A stretch of DNA of 64,000 nucleotides from Prunella strophiata (Eukaryota > Chordata > Aves > Passeriformes > Prunellidae): assembly GCA_036583965.1 (NCBI GenBank), contig JAZBQD010000030.1, positions 81,348,800 through 81,412,799 of the forward strand. Reading direction: 5' to 3'. This document shows, one piece after another, positions 33,990 to 45,830 of this stretch (position 1 is its first letter; the number at the start of each line of letters is the position of its first letter). Below the pieces are notes generated by a model. That model worked only from the letters and a program-made list of their open reading frames with translations, made no database searches and was not told the origin of the DNA. Both the position numbers and the translations under genes were made by a program.

Positions 33990-36575
33990 TCAGGAAAAAC
34001 ATGAAGTGTTTTTCCCCCCCCTCCTATATTTTACGAAAGAAAAAGAAAAAAAGAATGAGTTCTGTAAACTGAATCAAAAAGCAATGAGTATTTGTTAAGC
34101 TTCTGAAATCAGTTGAAGCATTTGGGCAAAGCTAACACAGCTGGAGGCTTCTTAGCCGCAGCAAAAGGGGACTTTACCCCCATCAAGCACATGTGACAAT
34201 CCCCCACCATGGGGAGAGATGGGTAATGGCCAACAAGTTCCATGGTTTTTTTCACCAAGCCTTCCCCTTGCTTTCTATTTTGTTTGTATTGCAGGGGTCC
34301 GTTTTAACATGCTGGTTTTACTGTTTTGTTTTGGTTTTTCATTTGGACTGCTCTCCAGTGCCTGACTGCTGAAGAGAGAGAGACTTAAGAAAGGCAAATC
34401 CATTTTGCATCAATAACAAAACATCAGATTTCTAAAAGAAGAAAAATAACTGTCTTTTAAAAACAGGGCTGTACTTGTTTATCTGTTGGTTCATACGGAA
34501 CAGTTATCAAGCCAAAGGAGTCCTGGTGATTGTGTTTTGCCAGCACAGAGAGAACAAAGGATTATTAAAAATAATATAAACTGTTGACATATGTTACCAG
34601 TATTAAAATTGATGCACATTCCTGTGTAGCTTAGGGGGAGCCAGGAGCTGGATTTTATCTTTAACAAAGTCAGAAAATAAAAGCAAACCATTTCAGTCTT
34701 ATAACAGGGAGGTATTTCTTTCTGTCTACTTGGAGAGGAGAGGTTGGGGGAAGCAAGGTTTTGTTTGGATAAAACTCAGACAATCCACCTCCCCCTGCCA
34801 AGAAGATACAGTTTGACACAGGTACTTCTGTGAATATTTTCCCCACTAAAAGGTTATGAACTAAAGCCAGGACCAACCAGGCATCTGTCAAAAAGTAGCA
34901 AGATCAGGCCTACCATTTTCAGACACAAAACCACATTTCATAAAACATTTTAATATCAAGCAATAAAATCTTTCAATAGGGGTGGCATTTAGACGTTACA
35001 GCCAGAAATTAGTATCTTTTTGTCCCATTCATAAGAAAAAATTGCACAAAAAGCCACCCCTGCTTCGGAAAGCTCTCCCACCTAGCCCTTGACTTCTGTA
35101 CCATCACAAGCAGTTCGAAACTGTTCACTGAGGTCTTTCCTCACATTGCCCCTTAACTCACCCTCACCTGGTCTTTTTCTTGGTCTGGGAATCTTCAAAT
35201 GAGCCCAGGTTTGCAGTTTTGCTCTACTCCTGACCTGACAATTCCCACAAAGCAAAGGAACTTGTTTGTAATGCTCACACATTATGCCGGGATGGTGCCC
35301 TGTCAACACATGCAGCGTTATGGACTGGAAAATCCAAATACAGTCTGCAAAGCCATTGGAGGTTTTCCACAGAGTACTTGCTAGGGCCTCTCCTAATTGA
35401 ATTTGCCAAAATTCACATGAACTCAGATTTAATCCAATCAGTTCTACATCACATGTCTTTCAACATTGACAAAATATTTTTTTCTAATTGCGAGTCTCTT
35501 ATGGAACCAAATTAATCAGAAAGGGATTTAAATGAAAACCAGTCCAGATTGTTCTACACTTTAACCTTACATCTGTGCTTAATTAGGATGCTCAATTTCC
35601 CTAAACTCAAGTCATAAAATGGAAGTAATCTGTGGCCTGTTTGTCAGTCATTATAGGGCAGCAGACCTGCAAATCAGGGCAGGCTCAAATGCACAGGATC
35701 CTGTTCAACATGGCCATTGAAGGAAACACAGGAGATGTTATTGTGCAGCAGGCTGGAAGGAAGTCAGGGAAAAAGTTTGCTGAGAAAGACATTTGTGAAT
35801 TACCTGTGTGCTGAGAATGCAGCTGAATCTTAAAAGATGGGAGCAGATGCATGTGCAAAACATGTGTGATTATTTAAGCTCCCCCATTCTGGCCACATGA
35901 GGCTCTTATGGAAGGCCTGATAATAGCTGGTGCTGGACAGTATCTTCAGCCACAAAAAAGGCAGCAGCCTCTTCTTCACATCGAAACTCTACTTTTAATA
36001 GTGCCAGCACCTTTGGCTGGTATAACCTTTGAGGGTTTAATTTTGAGGCATTACAAAGCCCTCAGTGGCTGCACCACTACCCGAGCCCTTCTCTCTGGTC
36101 CTGGTCCTGCACACCACAGGGCCACCCAACTTTCCTGCCTCATGCAGTCATGTGAGGGGCTGTCCCATAGAGCTGAGCAAGTAACACTCCCCATAACCCT
36201 TGCTAAGGGATTTTCTAAGGGCCAGGATTATTTCCCTGGCTCAGTCTTGCAGTCCACTCCCCCATACTGAAACACCAGCTGAGAGTGCAGCAAAAGGCTG
36301 GCACCTCCTGGAAAGGCTTTGTCACCAGTGGTCTTGCTGCACAGAGCAAAGTCCTTGAACACCTTGGTTCCTTGCAGGCAGCAAAAGTAGCTGCAATTAC
36401 CCCTCATCCTTAAAAGTAGGAGAAAGGCTTCTCATCTAGAGTTGTTAAAGTTGCACTATCCAGGGCTGTGGCAAATCACTGGAGGAACAATAAAACCCTA
36501 CCCCACATACCAAGGTCTGTCATCCTTCATTTCAAACATGCACTTCAGAGTGTTGCTGTTATGTTGTTTTTTGAC
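33990..36575. other. Intergenic, no gene recognised
   Basis: AT-rich, with short unrelated open frames. The stretch 35395-35620 is repeat-free and carries several TAAT cores (for example CTAATTGCGAG and AAATTAATCAG) and might be a weak conserved element. Confidence 0.5.
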
Positions 36576-36579
36576 ATCT

Positions 36580-37060
36580 TGAGATCTGCATGAGAAATCC
36601 CTGTGGACGTGCTGTAAATCCATATCTACAGCAGTAAGTTTTCATTGCATCAGTGTTATTAAATATATATATGCACTTATATATATATTATTTGGCGATG
36701 CTGAATGAACAATTGGCCTTTAACTCCTCCTAGACTATTAGGTCGTACTATAGGTCAGTGAAAAAGTAATTTTCCCTAGATTTGTAATAAGGTCTGGGAT
36801 TTGACCTCTGACCCCAATGTCACAAGGTATTCATTATCTCCACACAGATGATATACAGGCAAAGAAACATATATTTTTTATAGAACTGGAAGAATTATAT
36901 TTGATGGATATATTTTATTAGATAGATTTTATTACCTGGATAAACTCAATTAGCAGACCTCATTAATTTTGAAAATGTAACTTATTTACATTGAGTTATT
37001 CTTCTTGTGGCCATTAGCATTCAAAACGTATAAACTGGAGCTCAGAGCACAGCTGAGTTT
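36580..37060. promoter_or_regulatory. Possible conserved non-coding element in the upstream desert
   Basis: Repeat-poor except for a short AT alternation (36661-36691). Contains GGCGATGCTGAATGAACAAT, TATTAGGTCGTAC and a run of ATTA/TAAT cores up to about 37050. No coding potential. Suggested by texture only. Confidence 0.35.
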
Positions 37061-37064
37061 TTTT

Positions 37065-39300
37065 GGTTCAGTGGCCAAATGAAAAAAAACATGAGGGAAG
37101 AAAAAATCTCCTAACAAGAACAGAAAGATTATTTGTGCAAATGCAGAATGCTTAATTTGACATAGTATTAAACCTTTTTTTTCCTAGTTCTTACATTAAC
37201 ATTTTCTCTTTCATGTAAAAAAAAATATGAACTAACATTCAAAATATCATTTTCTAATGAGAAGCTGATTTTTTTTTGTTTCCAAAGCAAGAGAAACTAG
37301 CACTTTTGGGGTTTGGAGGTTGTTTGCTTCATCTTTATTTAGTAAATAGTTTCAATCTCCTGCCAGTGGACTCAGGAAACAATTTCACCAGTCCATGAAA
37401 AACTTCCGCCCACACCGAATGCCCCTATTTGCAGAAAAATAGTAATAGCATGTAGTAAGTAGAATGTAAAAGGCTAAAGACATAATTGAAAGACATCTGC
37501 ATAAAATACACCCATACCAAAACAGACAAGTTGCAAGAGTTTTTGAGAGGTAGAGCCTGAGTCTGTGGACCCCTTGTCCATATAGTATTGTCCCTCAGCT
37601 GATTCCCAGGTGCAATTTTGCCACAGCCACAAAAATCCACCCTCTGTATGGCAGATGCCTCTGCCTCTCTCTTTACCATGAAAGGGGAGGGAGAGACCAT
37701 CAGCAGATTATCAGGTTCATTTTCTAATCTTAGGCTTCTTAATTGGGTGTCTGGATTGATCTATGATTGGAGAGAGATCAAACTCCACCTGAGACCAAGC
37801 CACCACGCATGGCAGTGCAAGAGTTGGAGGGGGCTGGAGAGGGTGACCCCAATGCTGGGTTCCCTGCTGTTGTCCCCAGTGCAGGGGGAGTCCAGGCAGT
37901 GTGCCCAGGCCAGGTATCTTACACACATGTGGTTGGAGTCAGCTGAGGTGAATCCCACCCTCCTGCACCCTGGAAAGTCAGCAGTGATTGCCTTGGCACA
38001 GAGGTCAACATCCAGGATGAAGCTCCCCTGAGCTCACCTCTGCCAGTTCCTGTACCCCAGAGCTGCTGTGAGCAGCAAGGTGGGAGACTTCAGCAGAGGG
38101 AAAGCTCCCAGGTGTACAAGGTACAAGGTCTGTGTACAAGGTCTGATTGTGGCTATATTAGGAAAAAAAGGACATAGGACAATGGTATTCCTGCTGTATT
38201 CTGCTGCAGAGCACCTCCTCTGAGAGCTTCTCTAGACAACTGTAGTTAAGAACAGGCATTAGTGGCCACTGGCTTGGCTGAGTGGGATGATAACATAGCA
38301 GGATTAACCAACCTTCTGATGCTGAGGATCCAGCCCCTAGAGCAAGGTCCACTACTCTATTGTCAGCATCATAAAGCAGCTTTTATTTTGGGACTGAACT
38401 GCTTGTGTGTCCATCCCCTGAATTTCTACTAAATGACTAAACCTGCTTGGGGATAAAAATCCATTACAAGTGAGAAGCAATTTACAGTAGAGAATTGACC
38501 TATAAAACCAGTGCATTTCCATTGCACTAATCCAAAACATATTTCAGGTCTGCAGTCTGAAAAAAGTCTTGTTAAAATGACCAGGCTGTTAAAATTATGG
38601 TTTTAGTGCAGCAAGCCTGTATATTTTAACTGAATTTTCCTGTTTTGGGCTGTAGTCCTAGGAAATTTTCTAATACAGTGACCTCACTCCTCAAAAAGCA
38701 GTGGGAGGTTTAAAAGTAAGGAACACCCCTGGGACTTCAGAGTAAGTAGCTTACAAGTCTCCCTGCCTTTCAGATCTCTCCTCCTGCTCATTTCTGCATC
38801 ATCTCTCATACTGTCCTTTACACCTGGAACATTTTGGCCTCTTTTTATCTGCCAAATATTTTCCCTTCTCCATTTCAAATTCCTCCCTAACTCACTAACT
38901 CACTTCCTTCTGACTTCTTGGATCTGGGGCCCCATTTTCCCACATTGGAGCTCACTCACTCAGAGGGAGAAAGACAGACAGCCAGTGCATGTGGTCTGCA
39001 GTCACCTCTGAAAGTTCAGGACATGTGCACACGTGCACAGTGACTTGGAAAGATGACTCCCAGCAATCAGGACAGGAACATTTCATGTTCTCCTGAAAAA
39101 AAAAAAAAAAAAAAAAATAGGAGTTTAATAATCTGGGATGAGTCCACAGCACTTGAACTAGAATCCTCCAGTACTCGTGTAGAAGTCAGAGGTTCAGAGA
39201 AGGGAAGAGCAGCATTCAACTTTTTAGGAAAGCCAGCTTCAGTTCCAGGGGTTTCCAGGCCCTGTTCCAGAGTCCACTGAGCTCTGTGAGAGGAATTCAG
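37065..39300. other. Intergenic, no gene recognised
   Basis: Mixed AT-rich DNA with one moderately GC-rich patch at 37780-38060. Contains an A21-type run at about 39097-39117. The 137-codon frame at 37618-38031 has no domain or homology that I recognise. Confidence 0.55.
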
Positions 39301-39317
39301 TGGGCTTTTGAGCACTA

Positions 39318-39345
39318 TGGCATCTCAGCACAGAATCACAGGATC
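39318..39345 (-). mobile_element. Possible CR1 3'-tail remnant, antisense
   Basis: CACAGAATCACAGGATCACC resembles the reverse complement of the CR1 terminal repeat (GATTCTGTGATTCT type). Very short, so it may be chance. Confidence 0.3.
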
Positions 39346-40149
39346 ACCCAGAAACAATAAATTCCTGTCATGCAAAAGAGTTCTTCCCTGATGAACTATT
39401 TCAGTGGAAAACATCTCCATAAGCTGGAGACATTCTCAGTGGCCCCTGTGTGTTTGTGCCTTTTTTATTCAACCAGTATAGAAATGCAACTTCAATTTAA
39501 ATCCACTCCTCTTATTAAGTATGTTGACAGAATGAGAACTGGAGTAAAAATAAAGCTAACAAATATTTAATTTTTTCCTCTTCCTGTCCTCTTGCTTCCA
39601 GATGTTGCAGTCATATTATTTCAGACATTATAAAAGGTGGTTAACATGAAAGATTTTATAATAAAACAAATCATGAGTGTGACAGAATATTTCATAGCCA
39701 TCTATTTTATTAGCATACAGATTATAGCACAAGAGTAAGATTCAGCAAAGAGGCAAAGTCACCTATGTCAGCCTTGTCTCTGTCCACTGTCACTAATTCA
39801 CCCTTCTACCACTTGAGAGATGGTGGTTAATTCCCACTAAACACTCTGCAATGGGCAAACATATTCCTTGTTCAACATTTTGCTCCCAGTGTGTCTCTAT
39901 TTTTCCTGATGGCACTTGGAAGCATTTTCTCTGGACAAGGCTGGGTTTTCCTGACACCATCTCTACCTATTTCTACATTCCTCTGTTCTAGTGCATCCCT
40001 GCTTCCACCTCCTGTGTGGTGCCTTTTTGCATTGGAGGTCCACCACAAGCACCCTGCTTACTCAAAGGAGTCTTCTGATGTCTGCCTGTCTTAGTAAGTA
40101 CCAGAATAAATTGTTCTTTTGCTTGGAGAATGCTACATGAGACCATGTG

Positions 40150-40480
40150 TCCTTGAAAGCACGTCAGCTTTTCTGAACTGCTCTGCCTTTCAGAGCTGTG
40201 TCCACTGGGATCCCACTTACCAGTTTTCTAAATAAGCTGAAATCTGCTCTCCTAAAATCCAGCATCCACTCTCTGTTACTCTCCTTCCTTCACCCCACCA
40301 GTTGCTGGTTCACACACCCCCAACCCCTTCTCCCTTGTCATTGAATAGCAGAGGTTGTTATCCCAGCTGGTTCTCCTTGTGCTTATTTCAAGAAGTTATC
40401 CCTGATGCCCTCCAGAAACCTCATGTGCTGCTCATGTTCCACAATTCCATTAGATGTCAGGAAGGTTAAACTCCTCTGTG
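40150..40480 (-). mobile_element. Degraded CR1-clade LINE fragment, endonuclease region, antisense
   Basis: The plus strand carries, in order, GCTGAAATCTGCTCTCCTAA, CCAGCATCCACTCTCTGTTAC, a segment around GTTATCCCTGATGCCCTCCA, GAAACCTCATGTGCTGCTC and TTAGATGTCAGG. These are recognisable as the antisense of the apurinic-endonuclease part of sauropsid CR1-like ORF2 elements. Deletions and stops show it is dead. Family assignment is from memory. Confidence 0.5.
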
Positions 40481-43400
40481 AGAAGCAGGGTCTGTTCTTA
40501 AGGCCTCTCCCCCAAACCACAGGCTCTTCACTATCCATCATGCATCCCACTGAGGAGATCCTTATAGCCAGGCTAATCCTTCACAGTGACAGCAAGCCCC
40601 TTACATCCTCATCTTCCTGCCAGTGTCTCCTGGAGAGCCAGTACCAGCCCATGGCAGCCACCTCTGGTGTGCAGGCTGACCCAGCACCTCTCAGTTATTC
40701 CAACAACATTGCAGTTAAGTGGGGGAAAAAAAGTCTTCTAGTTTTCAATCTTGTTGCAGCACCTTTGGTTCATTTTTAGGTCTGTACCTGCAGACAGGGG
40801 CTCAGGAAACAGAAGTTCCTGCGTGCTTTGGCTGCGACAGGAGGTCCCAGCCCCAACCACAGCTCTTGTGGCTAACAAGTGCCCTCTGCCTTGAAGAAAG
40901 CACAGACCACCAAGCACTGGCAGCAGCGGGGTTAATTCATGGGCAGTGGCACTCTGCAGGGGTCAGTACCTGTTCCCCTTGCATCTTCCCCACCGTTCCT
41001 TCATGGCTTTGCTCCTCTCAAGAGGGATAAGGTTGGCACCAGGATGTGTAAAGCTGAAGAGGACCAGGAATGTTCAGAGGCAGTTGGAGAGGTCGTTTGC
41101 TGTATGATGAGAGTCTGGAACTGAATAATTCCAAGCTGACCAGTCTGCTGGAGTCAGCAGAGACCTTATGGAGAAGCACAGGCTGTACTATCAAACCAGT
41201 TTCCTCCACACTCCAAGGCACGCAGTACGCCTTCCTATCAAAGAGCTCTGAGCGTCTCATCCTCTCAAATGGCTAACAAATGTGTTTGATTATGTGGCAG
41301 AGCAGATTTTCAGATGTTGACAAAGCCTTGTTAATCAGGAGAGCAGAGCTCTATCTACAGAGATACACCATGTACAAGGAGAAATTTCAGCACCTCATTA
41401 GAAGAATAAATTATTGTCTTCTCTGAGCTTGTGGCATGGGCAAAACATGTCCTCATATGGTATAAACACTTGGTGAGATGAGTGTCATAGCTTTACCATG
41501 ATTTCACCACACAAGAGTAAAATGGCCATTCCAAACTGACACAAATCAAAATTTTATGCTACCCTAGGGCATGTTCTGCCTCCCCTTCTTCTTGTGATGA
41601 TCTCCATCAACCATCAGATCATATAATTTAACATAACACAAAATATGGACCTCTTGACACAGATCACCTCCTGTACCCGAGGAGGGACAGTTCTAATTTA
41701 TACCAGATTGCTTCAGACTGCAAGAAACACCATGTCAGCAGAGAGCTAGCCAAGCACAGGTGTGCCTCACACTGTCCAAAAATGTCTTTTCCTATTCTCC
41801 TCCTTTCCACCCAAATGGCAGAAGATGTGGGAGGGAGCTGGCAGCACCTCTCTGCACCAGCTGAGAATGATGCCAAGCCCCAGTTAACACATTCAATGGT
41901 CACATCCAAGATGTTCTTTGCAGAGGTGAAAGGAAAAAGAATCTGCTATTTTGCTTTAAGAAAGAGTCACACATCAGCAGGGAAAAAAAAAAGATAAAAC
42001 TTCAGAATTAATGCATGAGAATGTTTAATATATTGCCAGAATGTCAACGAAAATTAAGCAAATTCCAAGGAATCTAGAGAAAATGATCCCTTTGAGTCAA
42101 ACATTAATGAAAGTCTGCAGTGATATAGGAATGATCTCATGCTCATGGTTATTTCCCATTTGCAATTTTTTCTTGGTACAGTTTTGTGGGGATTTTTTTA
42201 ACTCCCAGATGTTGTAAAGTTAATTACACAATCGCTTGTGTATTACAAAAAAAAAAAAGCATAAATAATACTGGATACATGAGTCATTACAGTGCAGCGC
42301 AGAATGAAGGAAAATGATTGTCAGAAAAAGGCAATTTATACATAGTTTCAGTGCTGAAATTCTTCAGTATTCTTCAGGCAGATCCTGCTTTTTACAAGGA
42401 AGAAATTTTCAGCTCGGTTTGAAAATTGCTGGGAGCCTCCTCTGTGCACAATCTGGAAGAGCAACAGAACGCCACCTGGAGTGGAGTTGAAGGGCAGTAT
42501 AAATGCAAACACATCTAGAGGAGAGTCTTTTGCAGATCAGTACATCATAAACTCTCTGCTCACTGTGCAAGGCAAGATGTTAGAAGCTGTGTCTTTTAAG
42601 GGCCAATTGTTTTGGGAAGCACATTCACTTGAGTACCACTGGCATTCATGAAGTGCATGACTGTGCCAACAGCCTGGTGCAGGGGATGTGTCAAGTCACT
42701 CAGCATGACTTCAGATTTCCAGGATTTGAGTATATAAAAATGTGTGCACAGGTTCACAGTAATGTTTGGAAAGTGTAAATGCTCCTCCCCTTTTTAAAAA
42801 AGTGATGCATTAAAAGTTACTTAAAAAATACATACAGCTGGCTTCAAAACAGCATTTGGGTTCCTCAGCCTCCTTCCTTCAAAAATATTTCTGTTCACTT
42901 CCTCAATGGAAAGAGTATACCTGTGAATAAAGGCCACAGACATCAGCCACCAACTTATTCACTTTAAAGAAAACACTCTTCTTGTTGAAAGACAACCAGC
43001 CATCCAGGTTTTGGCTGTTCTGTACATCAGGTTTTGGGCTGTATAGTATGACTGAGCCTCTTCCATAAGGATCCCAACCAGGCAAGTCACTAAACACCTG
43101 TCACAGTAGACAGGGAATGATTCTCATGCCTGAATGTGGTGTCACCTGCCATCAACAGAAAGGTGTTTGTGTGTAAATAGCAAAAGAGAGGACAGATTTC
43201 ATGTAAGTCAAATTCCAAACATAGATAATAGGAATCTGATGGTAGCATCTGGCCTTTGGTGATAGCATGAAAATTAGGAGATAGTTTGTCTAATAAGTAC
43301 TGGTGAAAGCAAAGAGATTTCTAGGAAATAATAATTCATAGATTCAGAGAACTGGAGGCAGAGTTGTTATTTCATTTCTTAACAACCATGTTCTCAGCTT

Positions 43401-44075
43401 TTTACTGTCTTTCTTCTGAAGGCTAATGGGTCATATTTTGGCACAGAGGATGACAGTTCACTACCTCTGACTATTTGTAGTTAACTCTTTGACTCTTCCT
43501 TAAGGTCTTGGGGGATTACTTTGTAAAACAGTTTTTTAAAAATATTTCCTACTACATTTGTCAGGTGATGAGACATTTTATTAACTTTCTTGCTCTGAAT
43601 TTTTATCAGGCCAATGAGGATATTCATTCCTAAGGGGTTTAAAGTAATGAAATTGTAAAATGAAAAGCTGTAACAAGTGCTTCATCCCTTGATCACTATG
43701 TTTTTAAAACTGAATCTCATCTTGTAACTAATCACAACTATTTCTGCTTTTGAAAATACTTAGGTTTGCCTTTGTTGCAACTGTGTATTTTAAAGCCCTG
43801 ACACCTGAAATCCTGTGAATATGTAGGAAACAAAGTTTCATCTCAAAACCAAAATGAAATTCTCCAAGTGTTATATAAAGAAACATATAAACCCGTGATT
43901 GATGTAGATTTCTTAACTGACCAGTTTTAGAGTCAAGAGGAATTGTTGTGATTGTCTCACTACTTCTCATATAATTGAGCCTTTAGGACTTTCCTATATT
44001 AATTTGTGCTTCAAGATTAAAAGCTGTACTTGCAGCAGAGTGGTTCTTTTTAAAAAAAAATGTTTAATTTTGATT
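40480..44075. other. Intergenic, no gene recognised
   Basis: Non-coding, AT-rich after about 41.3 kb. The block 41990-42240 is repeat-poor with several TTAAT/TAATTA cores (for example TTAATTACACAATCGCTTG near 42220). Around 43330-43365 a CATAGATTCAGAGAACTGGAGG stretch resembles the 3' tail of CR1/L3-type LINEs in antisense and could be the end of the element at 44.1-45.8 kb. Confidence 0.5.
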
Positions 44076-44079
44076 TTAA

Positions 44080-45830
44080 AATCTCCTTTAATGAAGAATC
44101 CAGCACAATTCTTTGTAAATCATTCCAAATGATTAATTATCCCTGCTGTTAAGAACATGCACCTTCTTTTTTTGGCCTGAATTTGCCTCACATCAGTTTC
44201 CAGCCACTGGTCTTATTAGTCACTGTGCCTTTGTCTGCCAGACTGAAAAGCCCTGTATTACCTACATCTTTTCCTTGTGGAGGTACTTACAGGCTGTGAT
44301 CAAGCCACTGCTAACCTTCTCTCTTGCAAGCTGCTTTCTCTATTAGCTATCATTTAATTATTCTCAGAGCTCCTCTCTGAACTCACACCAATTTTTTTTA
44401 CAACCTTCTTGAATTTTGAGCACTGGCTCTGGACATAGGACCCCAACAAGCACAGCCCCAGTACCAAGAACAGCAGCAACAGCCCCCTCCCTTTTTTTTT
44501 TTTGGTCCCAGCAGGAACAGATTTAGCCCTTCTGGCCTTAGTGCTATGCTGGGAAGTCATGCTCAGGTGACTTTGATCCTGGCCACAAATATAAATACCA
44601 CTTCCAAAATTTTCTACTTCAAGCAGAGCTCTCCTGGAAGTGCAAACTGCATGTTCTGTTCCCAGACTGCTCATTCCACATTCAGTCATCCCAAAACACT
44701 TCTGCTTTGACCAGGTTCAGTATTTAGTGTCTCTATCAGTGGCTCTTTCTCCAAATCACTGTCTGAGCTGCTAGATACTCCATCCTTGATCCTCAAATTA
44801 TTGCTAAAAATGGGAAACAGCAAGAAAGAGAAAAAAAAAACAAAAACAGGGAATGTACCTTCTTGATGGAAACTCCCTGTTTACAGTCAGATTTGGACAC
44901 ACTATTGAATTCACTTTCAGTCTATTCATTGTATGACATTGAATTTATAACATTCTGATTTGTTATTCAAGATATGTAGTCCTATATGCAATAATGCTGG
45001 AATTTTATTACAGTGCAAATGCTATTGCTTCTATAAACCAAAGTTGTAATCACATTAAAATTTATCCTGAGCTAGTCTGACAAGATTCTTCTATAAATAA
45101 TTATTAATGACATTTTCTTCCTTTAAATGATTATTAATCTGGTCTCATATATGGTCTCCCATTACTTTGTCAAGGAATGCTATCCAGCAGTTTTGATTAC
45201 TTGAGGTATCTCTTCTGCTTTTTCTAAATATGAGTGCATCTGCTTTTTTCTGAAATCTTTCTAATCCCCAGAATTTGCTGAAACTCTGCATTAATGATCC
45301 ATCATGCTTAGCTCACAGCCTGAAACTCTTGGACATGATAATATGAAAAGTACTATTTTGGTAACTGTAATTTAACACCATCTTTAGACACTGTGAAAGA
45401 GGGACTTATTTTATTATTATTGCATGACTTAAGTACACTATCTGTTTTCTTCTCTCTTCCTCCAGTCAGGATATAGAAAGGTTTATTGAATATTTCAGTT
45501 ACTTAGTGACAGCTCTGCCATATCAAAGTCATTAGTGAAACAACACTTTTATTGATATTCCTTTTGCCCTTCAGATACTCAAAAACTCCGTCCACTGGCT
45601 TACATTCTGCTGGCTATAGCTTTTCTTTTGTATCCTTTTTCTTTCCTCATCAATTTTCCTAATTTCATCATTTATCCTTACTGCTATTCACTTTTCTTTT
45701 TTCCATATATTGTTTTAATTGCTATGAATGCTTTCTCTTCCCTTATGTACTTGGCTGCTTTTAAACCTCCTTTATTGACTTTATGCCTTTAGCACTTGGG
45801 TAATTTATAAAATATTATAAAATAATTCAG
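44080..45830 (-). mobile_element. Ancient CR1/L3-clade LINE, antisense, about 1.7 kb
   Basis: Along the plus strand the order of segments follows the antisense of old sauropsid CR1-like ORF2/3' UTR sequences: CAGTTTCCAGCCACTGGTCTT, GGAGGTACTTACAGGCTGTG followed by ATCAAGCC, CCTTCTTGAATTTTGAGCAC, ATTAATGATCCATCATGCTTAG, AAACTCTTGGACATG, ATACTCAAAAACTCCGTCC, and CTGCTGGCTATAGC with CATCAATTTTCCTAATTTC. It is strongly diverged with many stops and no surviving ORF, so inactive. The collinearity over more than 1.5 kb makes chance unlikely; the exact subfamily is uncertain. Confidence 0.65.

Noticed and set aside
37618..38031. 137-codon plus-strand frame
   Set aside because: No domain, no splice context and no codon bias that I can see; it overlaps other frames on the opposite strand.
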